A program made the translations under genes and the position numbers. Under the pieces are notes generated by a model. It did not search any database. It saw only the letters and a program-made list of their open reading frames with translations, and was not told the DNA's origin. From Phycisphaera sp. (GTDB lineage Bacteria; Planctomycetota; Phycisphaerae; Phycisphaerales; UBA1924): a stretch of 64,000 nucleotides of DNA. This document shows, piece after piece, positions 16,113 to 24,586 of this stretch; the stretch's first letter is position 1; every line of letters starts with the position of its first letter. The stretch is taken from positions 2,909,205 to 2,973,204 of the forward strand of contig CP098402.1 of the NCBI GenBank assembly GCA_025916675.1, given 5' to 3'.

Positions 16113-17681
16113 GTGAAGAAGACAAGCATTCGCTTTATCCGGACCCTCCAAGCCGGCTCGTGCGTCCTCGCCGCGCTGGCCGTCGGGCTGACCCCGGCGG
16201 CCGCCCAAGACGACCCGTCCGGCACGCTGGTGCTCGAGACCCAGCCCGAGACGGTCCCGGCTGACATCCGCGAGTCGACCGTCAAGATCTTCACGACTTC
16301 TCGCGGCCCGGACCTCACCCGCCCCTGGACGCGCCAGCAGGCGGCCGACTCGACCGGCTCGGGCCTGGTGATCGACGGCGGACGCATCCTGACCAACGCC
16401 CACGTGGTCGAGTACGGCCAGCAGATCTTCGTGCAGCCCTACCTCACCAGCCAGCGGCTGGCGGCCAGGGTCATCGCCCGCAACACGGGCATCGACCTCG
16501 CGCTGCTCGAACTGGAAGATCCCGGCGCGATCGACGGCGTGCCCATGGCGGCGCTGTCGTCGAACCTGCCCGACATCGGCGACAAGGCCAACGCCCTGGG
16601 CTACCCGATGGGCGGCGAGGAACTCTCGATCACCGAGGGCATCGTCTCGCGCATCGAATTCGTCGGCTACAGCGCCGGCACGCTGGGCTTGCGCATCCAG
16701 GTCGACGCCGCGCTCAACCCGGGAAACTCGGGTGGGCCGGTCACCGTCAACGGCGAGGTCGTCGGCCTGACATTTAGCGGCATATCGCAGGCCGACAACA
16801 TCGGCTACATCATTCCCAATGAAGAGATCCGCCTGTTTCTCGACGATATCGAGGACGGAGAGATCGATGGCCGTGCCTTCCTCCGTGAGACCTTCGACAA
16901 CACCCGGAACCCCGGCGTGCGCGCCAAGCTGGGTTTGACCCCGCAACTCGACGGCATGGTCGTGGCGGGCGCGATCGAGGGCCACCCCCTCAAGTCGTGG
17001 GACGTGATCACAAGCATCGCCGGTCGCAGCGTTGATAGCCAGGGGCTCGCCAGCCTGACGGGCGACCTTCGCCTGTACTTTGAGTACTTCGTGCATCACG
17101 GGCTGAACGATGACGACACCATCACCCTGGGCGTGCTGCGTGACGGCGAAGAGATCGAGGTCCGCTCGCCCGTCGTGCGCGGCGATGACGACTTCTTCGA
17201 GGGCCTGGACAACACCTACCCCAGCTACATGGTGTTCGGCCCGCTCGTCTTCACGCCGGTGTATCAGGCCCACGTATACGGCCTCGACCTGGGCCGCATG
17301 GCGGCGCGGCGGAGCCCGATCGTGTCGCGGGCTTACAAGGGCAAGGACGAAGACGCGGAGGTTCAGGAGTACGTCATCCTGGCCGGCGGGCTTCTGAACC
17401 ACCGTGTGAACCTGGCCTACGAGATCCCGCCGTTCTCGACGCTCAAGAGCATCAACGACACGACGATCACCAGCCTGGAGCACTGCGTCAAGACGCTCAA
17501 GGAACTGGCCCAGTCCTCCGAGGAATTCATCACGTTCGAGTTCTACGACCGCGGCGCCGACCGGCTGGTGTACAAGCGTACCGACATCCTGGGCTCGATC
17601 GAGGACGTCCTCAACGAGAACGGCATCCGCCGGCCCATCTCGACCGACCTCGCGGACTTGTGGCCCGACCTCGGGGAGTAA
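16113..17681 (+). CDS. Deg/HtrA-type periplasmic serine protease
   Basis: A signal peptide (about 1-31, ending AAAQDD) is followed by a trypsin-like domain with His97 (TNAHVVE), Asp128 (GIDLALLEL) and Ser206 (NPGNSGGPV). The C-terminal 250 residues would form PDZ-like domains (GMVVAGAIEGHPLKSWDVITSIAG, YVILAGGLLNHRVN). The 522 residues and long PDZ2-like tail resemble the plant/cyanobacterial Deg2/Deg9 type more than E. coli DegP. Expected role: degradation of misfolded exported proteins. AGGAG seven bases upstream fixes the GTG start at 16113. Transcription ends in the inverted repeat at 17696-17757. Confidence 0.88.
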   Translation: MKKTSIRFIRTLQAGSCVLAALAVGLTPAAAQDDPSGTLVLETQPETVPADIRESTVKIFTTSRGPDLTRPWTRQQAADSTGSGLVIDGGRILTNAHVVEYGQQIFVQPYLTSQRLAARVIARNTGIDLALLELEDPGAIDGVPMAALSSNLPDIGDKANALGYPMGGEELSITEGIVSRIEFVGYSAGTLGLRIQVDAALNPGNSGGPVTVNGEVVGLTFSGISQADNIGYIIPNEEIRLFLDDIEDGEIDGRAFLRETFDNTRNPGVRAKLGLTPQLDGMVVAGAIEGHPLKSWDVITSIAGRSVDSQGLASLTGDLRLYFEYFVHHGLNDDDTITLGVLRDGEEIEVRSPVVRGDDDFFEGLDNTYPSYMVFGPLVFTPVYQAHVYGLDLGRMAARRSPIVSRAYKGKDEDAEVQEYVILAGGLLNHRVNLAYEIPPFSTLKSINDTTITSLEHCVKTLKELAQSSEEFITFEFYDRGADRLVYKRTDILGSIEDVLNENGIRRPISTDLADLWPDLGE

Positions 17682-17695
17682 GTCTCTCTTACAAA

Positions 17696-17757
17696 CCCCT
17701 CGCGCGAGCGAGGGGAGAGGTTATTCGATCGTCTATGCCCCTCGCTCGCGCGAGGGG
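17696..17757. terminator. Bidirectional terminator with nested palindromes
   Basis: Positions 17696-17715 and 17738-17757 are exact reverse complements over 20 bases, separated by 22 bases. Each arm is also a hairpin: CCCCTCGC and GCGAGGGG around a GCGA tetraloop on the left and a TCGC tetraloop on the right. It lies between convergent genes ending at 17681 and 17776. Confidence 0.8.
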
Positions 17758-17775
17758 CTTGTTTATGCACCGTGC

Positions 17776-18444
17776 TTACCTACCAACCTCCGGCGCGGTC
17801 GCGTACACCGCGACCGTCGCATCGTGCGGGCCCAGGTAATCCTGCCGGAACAGCATGTTCCCACTGGCGCGCTGGGCCCACTTGAACACGTTGCCGCTGT
17901 GGAAGCGGTTGGCCGGGCCGGTCGATTCACGACGCTTGCGGCCGGCCGAACTCAGAAAGTTGAAGGCCAGCACCGCACCCTCCAGCCGATGCAACGCGTC
18001 CCAGGCGCGATCGAGCACGACCATGGCCGTGCGCTCGTCGAGGGTGTTGAGCGAGCCACTAAAGACGACCGCGCTCGCACCAAAATCGCGTACAAGCCGA
18101 TCAAAGAGCCCCTTGTCGCTCACAAAGTCGGCGATGACCCATTGGCTCTCTGGGAACCGCTTCTGCGCGGGCTCGACCAGCTCCGAGATGCCCTCGACAC
18201 CCACGTACCTGGAAGGTGCCTGGTCGATGGCTTGCAGGTATTCGAGCAGGTCGCCACGCCCCGCGCCAAGGTCCGCAATCACCTTGTTCTTTGGCCGGCA
18301 CGCCTGCGTCAGCACTTCGAAACGCTTGACCTGGTACTCCTGGCTGCGCCACAGCAGGGCCTCAAACCCCGGCCCGTGCGTGCGGACCGCCTCGCGGTAG
18401 GGCTCGAGGTACCGCGGATCGGGCTGGTTCTTATCTGTGGACAT
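17776..18444 (-). CDS. Class I SAM-dependent methyltransferase
   Basis: A 222-residue Rossmann methyltransferase with motif I VIADLGAGRGDLLEYL at about residues 55-70 and motif II YVGVEGISELV. The rest resembles generic methyltransferases, and the substrate is not evident. The FNFLSSAGRKRRESTG segment with basic residues might contact nucleic acid, but this is weak. The gene starts six bases after the PfkB kinase stop, so the two are one transcription unit. No clear ribosome-binding site precedes the ATG, as expected if it is translated by coupling. Confidence 0.75.
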   Translation of the reverse strand: MSTDKNQPDPRYLEPYREAVRTHGPGFEALLWRSQEYQVKRFEVLTQACRPKNKVIADLGAGRGDLLEYLQAIDQAPSRYVGVEGISELVEPAQKRFPESQWVIADFVSDKGLFDRLVRDFGASAVVFSGSLNTLDERTAMVVLDRAWDALHRLEGAVLAFNFLSSAGRKRRESTGPANRFHSGNVFKWAQRASGNMLFRQDYLGPHDATVAVYATAPEVGR

Positions 18445-18450
18445 GGATTG

Positions 18451-19380
18451 TCAGTCGACGCGAACCATGCGACTGAACTCGTCGAATCGCATGTCGAGGT
18501 CCTGGGTCGTGAGCGTGGCCAAACGATCGAGGCTGAACGACTCGATGTTAAAGCTTGCCACGATCGTGCCGTGCGCGACCGCCCGGTGGATGGCCGCGAA
18601 CGAGGTCGGGTCGACGCCCGTGTCGCCCTCGCGCGCCAGCGAGCCCATCATGCCGCCGGCGAAGCTGTCGCCCGCGCCGGTGGGATCGACCACGTCCTCG
18701 GTCGGGTAGGCCGGCAGGGCGGCGATGCCGTCCTTATGCACGATGATGCAGCCGTGCTCGCCCTTCTTGATGACCACGAACTTGGGGCCCATCTCCAGGA
18801 TGTGCCGGGCGGCCGTCACCGAGTTGCGCTTGCCGGTGAGCTGCTCGGCCTCGTCGAAGTTCAGCACCAGCCCGTCGATCTGCTCGCAGAGCTGCATGAG
18901 CTCGGGCTTGGCGGTGTCGATCCACAGGTCCATCGTATCGGCGACGGCCAGCTTTCGTTGCGAGAGCTGTTCGAGCAGGCCGAGTTGCACCGACGGGTGC
19001 GTGTTGGCCAGGAACACATACTTGCTGTCGCGGAAGGCCTCGGGCACCGTCGGCGGCTCTTCGGCCACCACGCCCAGGTCGGTGTAGAGCGTCTCACGCT
19101 GGTCCATGTTCTCCATGTACTTGCCGCCCCAGCGGAAGGTCTTGGAGCCCTTGCGGACCTCCAGCCCGCTGTGGTCGACGCCCTTGAACTGCTCCATGGT
19201 CTTGCGGAGCTCGTCGGGGAAGTCCTCTCCCACGGCCGCCACGATGCGGATGGGCTCGCAGTAGAAGGACGCGGCGGCGGCGAAGTAGGTACACGAACCG
19301 CCCAGCACGTTCTCCCGATGGCCGTGGTCGGGGGTGTAGACGGTGTCGATTCCGATGGTTCCGGTGACAATTAAGGGCAT
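18451..19380 (-). CDS. PfkB-family carbohydrate kinase
   Basis: The 309-residue protein has the ribokinase/PfkB fold. The N-terminal VTGTIGIDTVYTPDH and GGSCTYFAAAASFY contribute to the sugar site, and the C-terminal signature DPTGAGDSFAGG carries the catalytic Asp and anion hole. It phosphorylates a sugar, nucleoside or similar alcohol with ATP; the substrate cannot be named from these residues. Adenosine/ribokinase-like members of this length are common in planctomycetes. A promoter lies so close to the ATG that the mRNA would be leaderless (see 19381-19414). Confidence 0.85.
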   Translation of the reverse strand: MPLIVTGTIGIDTVYTPDHGHRENVLGGSCTYFAAAASFYCEPIRIVAAVGEDFPDELRKTMEQFKGVDHSGLEVRKGSKTFRWGGKYMENMDQRETLYTDLGVVAEEPPTVPEAFRDSKYVFLANTHPSVQLGLLEQLSQRKLAVADTMDLWIDTAKPELMQLCEQIDGLVLNFDEAEQLTGKRNSVTAARHILEMGPKFVVIKKGEHGCIIVHKDGIAALPAYPTEDVVDPTGAGDSFAGGMMGSLAREGDTGVDPTSFAAIHRAVAHGTIVASFNIESFSLDRLATLTTQDLDMRFDEFSRMVRVD

Positions 19381-19414
19381 GGAATCAGCATAGGACGAGC
19401 CTTGGGGGAAACAA
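19381..19414 (-). promoter_or_regulatory. Sigma-70-like promoter, leaderless start for the PfkB kinase
   Basis: On the minus strand TTGTTT (19414-19409), a 16-base spacer and TATGCT (19392-19387) precede the ATG at 19380. Only six bases separate the -10 box from the ATG, so transcription should start at or next to the A of the ATG. No Shine-Dalgarno sequence is present. Confidence 0.5.
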
Positions 19415-19466
19415 CTCCGAGGGGAACACCCCGGGGTACACGGCAGCCCCGCTACGCTCGCCCTTC

Positions 19467-20408
19467 ATGGCCGGCACCACCCAACCCCCGTCGCTCCAGC
19501 CCCCGGCCAGCCCGGCTGCGGGCGTTGGGTTTGGCCTGATCGCCTACGTCTGGTGGGGCAGCATCGTGCCCATCTACCTTCGCGCTCTGAGCCGCGGGGA
19601 CTGGGCAACGTCAGCCGTCGAACTCGTCTCCCAGCGCGTGGTCTTCGGCATCCCCGTGCTGCTGCTGCTCCTCCTGGCGATCGGCCAGTTCGGGCAACTG
19701 AAAGCCGCGCTCTTCGAGCCCAAGCGACTCCGCGTGCTGCTGCTCAGCTCGGCCCTGATCGCGTGCAACTGGTTCGTGTTCATCTACTCTGTCGCGACCG
19801 ACCGGCTCATCGACGCGAGCCTGGGGTACTACATCACGCCGCTGGTGTCGATCGCGCTGGGCGTGATCTTGCTCGGCGAGCGCCCCCGCCGCGCGCAGAC
19901 GGCGGCCATTATGCTGGCGGTCTTGGCCGTCGTGATCCTGACCTGGCACCGCGGCGGTCTCCCCTGGATCTCCGTCACGCTCGCGCTGAGCTTCGGCTTC
20001 TACGGCCTCGTGCGCAAGCGGGCCCAGACCAAGCCCGCCCCGGGCCTGTGCGTCGAGATGCTCGTGCTGCTGCCGATCGCCGTCGGCCTGTACGCGTGGC
20101 TGCTGCACTCGGGCCGGGCCGAGATCGGCGAAGGCCCGCCCATGCGAACGGTGCTCATGGCCCTCAGCGGCGTGATGGTGGCCGTGCCGCTGGTCGCCTT
20201 CGCCGCCGCCGCGCATCGACTGAGATTAGCCACGCTTGGCATGCTGCAATATCTCGCGCCCACGGGCCAGTTCGTGCTCTCGATCATCTACGGCGAGAAG
20301 CTCGATGCGGTCACACTCGTCGCGTTCGGGCTCATCTGGACCGCGCTCGTACTCTACAGCATTGACGCTTGGCGCTGGGGTCAGAAGAACCGCAAGGCCA
20401 GCCAATGA
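19467..20408 (+). CDS. rarD: RarD/EamA-family permease
   Basis: A 313-residue inner-membrane protein with about ten predicted helices in two EamA repeats. RarD-like features are WWGSIVPIYLRAL at the first helix, RVVFGIPVLLLLL, NWFVFIYSVATDRLIDASLGYYITPLVSIALGV (split across two helices) and the C-terminal LQYLAPTGQFVLSI. Members of the drug/metabolite transporter superfamily move small metabolites; the RarD substrate is not established. The gene stands alone and faces away from the PfkB kinase. It meets the fasciclin gene tail to tail, three bases apart. Confidence 0.85.
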   Translation: MAGTTQPPSLQPPASPAAGVGFGLIAYVWWGSIVPIYLRALSRGDWATSAVELVSQRVVFGIPVLLLLLLAIGQFGQLKAALFEPKRLRVLLLSSALIACNWFVFIYSVATDRLIDASLGYYITPLVSIALGVILLGERPRRAQTAAIMLAVLAVVILTWHRGGLPWISVTLALSFGFYGLVRKRAQTKPAPGLCVEMLVLLPIAVGLYAWLLHSGRAEIGEGPPMRTVLMALSGVMVAVPLVAFAAAAHRLRLATLGMLQYLAPTGQFVLSIIYGEKLDAVTLVAFGLIWTALVLYSIDAWRWGQKNRKASQ

Positions 20409-20411
20409 TCG

Positions 20412-22124
20412 TTACCGGGAGGCGTTACGAGTTTCAGCGTTGACAAAGCTTTGGTAGGCCATGTCCAACGCCCGGCGATAGATCCACGCCTTTTCGAAGG
20501 CCTGCGGCTCCCGCTCGGCCTCCGCGAGACTCTGCTCGAGACGTTCAACGACGCGAGCGCCCAACCGGTCGCGACCCAGCAGCAGCATCGACTCGATCGT
20601 CACCTCGTAGATCGCGGCACACGCGGCATGCTGGCCCGCGTTGAACAGCGGAACGCCACGCTCGACGGCCAAGTCGTACAGCCGGGCGGCCCCTGCGTTG
20701 AACGACCGAGCCGTTGCACGCCTGGGCTCGCGCGTCGACGGCAGCAGGACGGCGTCGATCAGGTGTACGACGCCGTTGCCAGCCTGGATATCACTAGCGA
20801 TGATCGAGGCACCGTTGACGCTGAGCGTGCCCTGGTCGATCCCGAAGCCAATGACCTCGCCCGTCAGCGTTTGCGTCTTGCTTGCGCCGAGCAGGTCCCG
20901 AGCCTCGAGTCGCCCGGGCACGACGTGCAACGCCAGGATGCTGATGAGCTGCTCGCGATTTGCCGGCTTGAGCAGTGCATCAACCGTTCCATCGGGCAAC
21001 GCCTCAAAGGCGCTGTTCACGGGCGCAAACACCGTCCACGGACCGTTCTCTGGGCCAAGTTGATCGGCCAGGCCCGCCGCCTTGACGGCCGCGACGAGCG
21101 TGCTCAGGTCATCGGTCTCTGATGCGATCGCCGTGATCGAACGCAGCTCGGGCATCAGCACGCCATCGATGACATGGACGACGCCACCATCGAATGAAAC
21201 ATCCGTGGCAACGATCCCAGCGTCGGCCACCATGGCGCCGCCCTTGGCACCGATCGCCACGCTCTGTCCATTCAGCGTCCCGATGGACCGCCTGGAGAGC
21301 ACCTCAGACGACGACAACGCGCCCGGGGCGATGTGGTAGGCAAGGATGGCACGGAGCGTCTCACGAGCCTCGGGCTTCAGCAGCGCCTCGACCTGCTCGG
21401 TCGGCAGTGCTGCGAACGCGTCGTTCGTCGGCGCGAAGATCGTCACCGGCTCGTCGGGCAGCGATAGCTCGGCCGCCTCCACCAGTCGCAGGAGCGTCGT
21501 CAGGCCCGCCCGCGAAGCAACTGTTCCGAGGTCCCGCGCGGCGGTCTGGCCAGAGGGCCGCGATTCCGATCCATAGGCACGGATCGATCTCACCTCGAGC
21601 TGGAATGGCCCTGGATTCTTATCCGACAGCGATACGCCAATCGATTCGATACGTGTCGGGGCGATCTCGGGCGCACCAGAGATGAGGCGGCCGAACGAAT
21701 AGAGCCTAAAATCTTCCAGCGGCAGGCGGATGGTCTCCCATTGCCCCTCGGTCGTCTTGAAGTCCTGCTGGTACGCCCCGGCCCTCATCCGCACGTTCGA
21801 CTGTCGCACGTCGAACTTGTAGGTCCGGCCGTCGCCGCGTACCTCGATCTCGAGGCCCTGGGCACCCTCGAACGCTCCGCCATCCACGGCGGTTCGGGCC
21901 TGGCTAAATCCGCCGTTGTTCTCGAGGCTCAGGTCACCACTGAACCGCATGATGCCGGGCTGCGGCGACGACACGCGTCCGCTCGACAGGCCTCCCATCA
22001 CGCCGTCGACAACGGTGCGCCACCCATCGACCCCGCGTTCGAACTCCATCGAAAAGTCCTGCGCGGTCGCCCAAGCCGAGGACATGCCCAAGGCCACCAT
22101 CCCCGAAACCAACAGCGTCTTCAT
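20412..22124 (-). CDS. Secreted CIA30-domain plus double fasciclin (FAS1) protein
   Basis: The 570-residue protein has a signal peptide (about 1-22, AWATAQD). A CIA30/galactose-binding-like domain follows at about 25-190 (FERGVDGWRTVVDGVMGGLSSG, WETIRLPLEDF), then two FAS1 domains at about 210-340 and 345-480 (TIFAPTNDAFAALP, VVHVIDGVLMP; TVFAPVNSAFEALP, VVHLIDAVLLP). The last 85 residues form a helical tail that resembles nothing familiar. FAS1 domains mediate adhesion and CIA30 domains bind carbohydrate or help complex I assembly, so this is probably a surface or periplasmic adhesive protein. The ATG at 22124 is chosen because it begins the signal peptide. Confidence 0.85.
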   Translation of the reverse strand: MKTLLVSGMVALGMSSAWATAQDFSMEFERGVDGWRTVVDGVMGGLSSGRVSSPQPGIMRFSGDLSLENNGGFSQARTAVDGGAFEGAQGLEIEVRGDGRTYKFDVRQSNVRMRAGAYQQDFKTTEGQWETIRLPLEDFRLYSFGRLISGAPEIAPTRIESIGVSLSDKNPGPFQLEVRSIRAYGSESRPSGQTAARDLGTVASRAGLTTLLRLVEAAELSLPDEPVTIFAPTNDAFAALPTEQVEALLKPEARETLRAILAYHIAPGALSSSEVLSRRSIGTLNGQSVAIGAKGGAMVADAGIVATDVSFDGGVVHVIDGVLMPELRSITAIASETDDLSTLVAAVKAAGLADQLGPENGPWTVFAPVNSAFEALPDGTVDALLKPANREQLISILALHVVPGRLEARDLLGASKTQTLTGEVIGFGIDQGTLSVNGASIIASDIQAGNGVVHLIDAVLLPSTREPRRATARSFNAGAARLYDLAVERGVPLFNAGQHAACAAIYEVTIESMLLLGRDRLGARVVERLEQSLAEAEREPQAFEKAWIYRRALDMAYQSFVNAETRNASR

Positions 22125-22273
22125 CCCGCGGCACTCCCATCTAGCGAGGCGTTCATGCCCCACACGGGCATCGGTCTCGCAGGGGAGTGTGGCCGGCCAA
22201 ACCGCTCCCAATGAACGCGAGCGTCGGCACACGGGAGAAAGGGGCTTTGCGCTTGGGTTTCTACGTATAAGGC

Positions 22274-22297
22274 CTCAGCCGACAAGCGCGGGCTGAG
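22274..22297 (-). terminator. Possible terminator downstream of tRNA-Lys
   Basis: CTCAGCC and GGCTGAG form a 7-bp stem around a 10-base loop, 73 bases past the tRNA 3' end on its transcribed side. No T-run follows on the minus strand, so this is tentative. Confidence 0.3.
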
Positions 22298-22370
22298 TCA
22301 TGCGGCCTCAGTCAAAGCCGATGTGTGGATCGGGACGCCGGAATCGGGCTTCGCAAGCCACTCCAGCAAG

Positions 22371-22443
<73 letters not shown>

Positions 22444-22555
22444 GTATTGAGGGGCATTGTATCCCGGAAATCGCCGTTGGGGGGCGTTCTCGGGCGATCC
22501 GAATAAGGATTTACCCTTGATTTGACGCCCGAAGTGAAACAAGCCCGCTCTAAAG

Positions 22556-22573
22556 CTAGTAAGTCTTTACTAG
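22556..22573. promoter_or_regulatory. Perfect dyad upstream of a lipoprotein gene
   Basis: CTAGTAA and TTACTAG are exact inverted repeats around GTCT. The dyad lies 60 bases before the lipoprotein start at 22633, downstream of TTGATT/TTGACG hexamers at about 22517-22527. It could be an operator or a 5'-UTR hairpin; nothing identifies the regulator. Confidence 0.3.
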
Positions 22574-22632
22574 ACAGTGCCGCCGGTGTGCTCCGCGAGA
22601 AGTCCATTGGCGCTCAGCAATGGAGGTGTCTC

Positions 22633-23130
22633 ATGATCCGCAAAACCAACTGGCGTAGGGGTTTGGCAGCCGTGGTGGCGCTCGTCCCACTCGCCCTCAT
22701 GGGCGGGTGCGCGAACGGGCTGCAGGGGGCGTTTTCCGGCGCGGCCCTGGGCAGCCTTGCCGGGCTGGGCATCGGCTCGGTGACCGGCGACGTCAGCCGC
22801 GGCGTGACCACCGGAGCCATCCTCGGTGGGGTGGGCGGCGCGGTCATCGGCGACCAGAATGCCCGGGCCTCGGCCTATAGCACCCGCGGCTCGTACGGCC
22901 ACACCACCGAGCGCATCGTCGAGCGACCGGTATACACCGATCGGACTGTCTATGTCGATCGGCCCGTGTACGTGCGCCAGAGCCCGGTGGTCGTCTACAA
23001 GAGCTGGGGCCACTACGGGCACCGCAGCCACCACTCGGGGCATTACTCGGGGCGCCGCTCATGGCATCACTCGCCGCGGCACTACAGCCCACCACGCCAC
23101 CATCGCCGGCACTACGACCCATGCCGATAA
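22633..23130 (+). CDS. Glycine-zipper outer-membrane lipoprotein, His/Arg-rich tail
   Basis: The 165-residue protein has a lipoprotein signal with lipobox LMGG-Cys near residue 26. A glycine-zipper segment of the SlyB/17-kDa-antigen/YMGG type follows (SGAALGSLAGLGIGSVTGD, GAILGGVGGAVIGDQ, about 32-75). The C-terminus is unusually rich in His, Tyr, Arg and Ser (YGHRSHHSGHYSGRRSWHHS), which may bind metal or polyanions. Expected location is the periplasmic face of the outer membrane, where it may affect envelope stability. GGAGG before the ATG at 22633 fixes the start; the frame upstream to 22522 is not needed. Confidence 0.8.
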   Translation: MIRKTNWRRGLAAVVALVPLALMGGCANGLQGAFSGAALGSLAGLGIGSVTGDVSRGVTTGAILGGVGGAVIGDQNARASAYSTRGSYGHTTERIVERPVYTDRTVYVDRPVYVRQSPVVVYKSWGHYGHRSHHSGHYSGRRSWHHSPRHYSPPRHHRRHYDPCR

Positions 23131-23146
23131 CGCGAATCGTGCGGCG

Positions 23147-23749
23147 CTAGTCCTGCTTCAGGCCCTCGGCGATGTGCCGGAGGGTGTCGGCCCAGAGGCC
23201 CGCCTCGGAGCGGAGATCATCTTCGAGCAGGTCGGCGACGGTCGAGAGGTCGTCGTTGCCCACGGCCCGCTTGAGGTCGTCGAGTTGCTTGGAAAGCGCC
23301 TCGGTGCGCTCGTCGAGCTTGCCCTGGCCCGCATAGTCAGACAACGGCTGGCCGATTGCCGCCCCGCCCTGGGCGATCGCCTCGCGCACGGCCTGCCACG
23401 TCGAGAGCAACTGGCCGAGTGATCCCATCGCGGCGGCGATGTCGCCGCGGTGGATCATCTCCGCGCACGCGGCGTGCTCTTCCTGGGAGCTATCCATCGC
23501 GTCGGCGGCATCGAAGAGCGTCACGCGCACGAGCGAGGTCGGATCGGTGCTGGTCATCTCGACGTGCTCGGCGTTGAGGGCGTCGTCGCTTGGCTCACCC
23601 AGGGCCTCGCCCTGCACGGGCTGGCCGTCGAGGAAGACCTCGACGATGATGCGGCCCTGCTCGCGGGCGCTGGTCGCGCCCGCCTCGAGGGCGGCGGCCA
23701 GCGATGGGCGGTCGATCGTCAGGCTCTGGCCGTCCAGGGTGGCCTTCAT
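23147..23749 (-). CDS. Unknown protein, last gene of the kinase/regulator/nuclease operon
   Basis: I do not recognise this 200-residue acidic protein. The N-terminal 90 residues look like a small alpha/beta domain beginning KATLDGQSLTIDRPSL, with EQGRIIVEVFLDGQPVQGEAL. The remainder is helical (MIHRGDIAAAMGSLGQLLSTWQAVREAI, ALSKQLDDLKRAVGNDDLSTVADLLEDDL), split by a Gly-rich turn. There is no signal peptide or membrane segment, so it is cytoplasmic. AGAGGA precedes the ATG. It starts 23 bases after the exonuclease III stop and looks co-transcribed with the genes upstream. Confidence 0.7.
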   Translation of the reverse strand: MKATLDGQSLTIDRPSLAAALEAGATSAREQGRIIVEVFLDGQPVQGEALGEPSDDALNAEHVEMTSTDPTSLVRVTLFDAADAMDSSQEEHAACAEMIHRGDIAAAMGSLGQLLSTWQAVREAIAQGGAAIGQPLSDYAGQGKLDERTEALSKQLDDLKRAVGNDDLSTVADLLEDDLRSEAGLWADTLRHIAEGLKQD

Positions 23750-23772
23750 GCGGTGGTTCCTCTCGGCCCTTG

Positions 23773-24561
23773 CTATGCCTTGGGCAGGTCCAGTTCTGCT
23801 ACCACGGGCGCGTGGTCGGAGATGCCATCGGCAGCTTCGCGGTCGACCCAGCAATCCTTCATGACCTTTTTGGCGGCCGGGTTGGCCATTAAGTAATCGA
23901 TGCGCCATCCTCGATCGAGGGTGCGGGCCTGCCCCCGATTGCTCCACCATGTGTATGGGCCATCGGTCTCGCCGTGCTTCTCGCGGATGACGTCGTGCCA
24001 CCCCGAGTCGAAGATGCCGCCGATCCACTCCCGCTCGTGGGGCAGAAAGCCGCTGTTCTTCTGGTTGCCCTTGGCGTAGAAGATGTCACGCTCGGTGTGG
24101 GCCACGTTGAAGTCGCCACCCAACAGCACCGGCGTGCGCTTCCGCTTCAGCGGCTGCACCCACTTGCTGAACTCGGGCATCCATTGCTCTTTGACCGCCT
24201 GCCGATGCTCGCCCGACGAACCCGAGGGCATGTAGACACTGGCAACGAACAAGCCGCCCAGATCAGCCGTGATAAGACGGCCCTCGTCGTCGTCATCGGG
24301 CTTGGCGTTGGCAAGACCAAAGGTCACGGCCTTTGGCTTGCGTTTCGACAGCATGGCCGTGCCCGAGTAGCCCGCACGTGCGGCTGGATTCCAGACGACA
24401 TGGTACTTGCCCGCATGGATGAGCGGCTCGGGTGCCTGCTCCTGAAACGCTCGCACCTCTTGCAGCAGCACCACGTCGGCATCGATAGCGTCGAGCATGT
24501 CGCCCAGGCCCTTCTTCCAGGCCGAGCGGATGCCGTTGATGTTCCAGGTCGCGATTCGCAT
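23773..24561 (-). CDS. xth: Exodeoxyribonuclease III / AP endonuclease
   Basis: The 262-residue enzyme belongs to the exonuclease III family, which cuts abasic sites and removes 3'-blocking groups in base-excision repair. Signature stretches are RIATWNINGIRSA, LLQEVRA (metal-binding Glu), SVYMPSGSSGEHR, LLGGDFNVAHTERDI, RTLDRGWRIDYLMA and the C-terminal ISDHAPVVAEL with the catalytic His. The ATG at 24561 begins directly at the conserved N-terminus; a frame upstream to 24603 overlaps the response-regulator gene. It is placed 25 bases after that gene, suggesting joint expression. Confidence 0.93.
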   Translation of the reverse strand: MRIATWNINGIRSAWKKGLGDMLDAIDADVVLLQEVRAFQEQAPEPLIHAGKYHVVWNPAARAGYSGTAMLSKRKPKAVTFGLANAKPDDDDEGRLITADLGGLFVASVYMPSGSSGEHRQAVKEQWMPEFSKWVQPLKRKRTPVLLGGDFNVAHTERDIFYAKGNQKNSGFLPHEREWIGGIFDSGWHDVIREKHGETDGPYTWWSNRGQARTLDRGWRIDYLMANPAAKKVMKDCWVDREAADGISDHAPVVAELDLPKA

Positions 24562-24586
24562 GGCCCAGTGTATGGGCCCGGGCCGG

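Noticed and set aside
15999-17483. Long minus-strand open frame antisense to the Deg protease, continuing from the glutamine amidotransferase gene
   Set aside because: The plus strand carries full catalytic motifs and a signal peptide; the minus reading has no domain sense. It is open only because of high GC at third positions.
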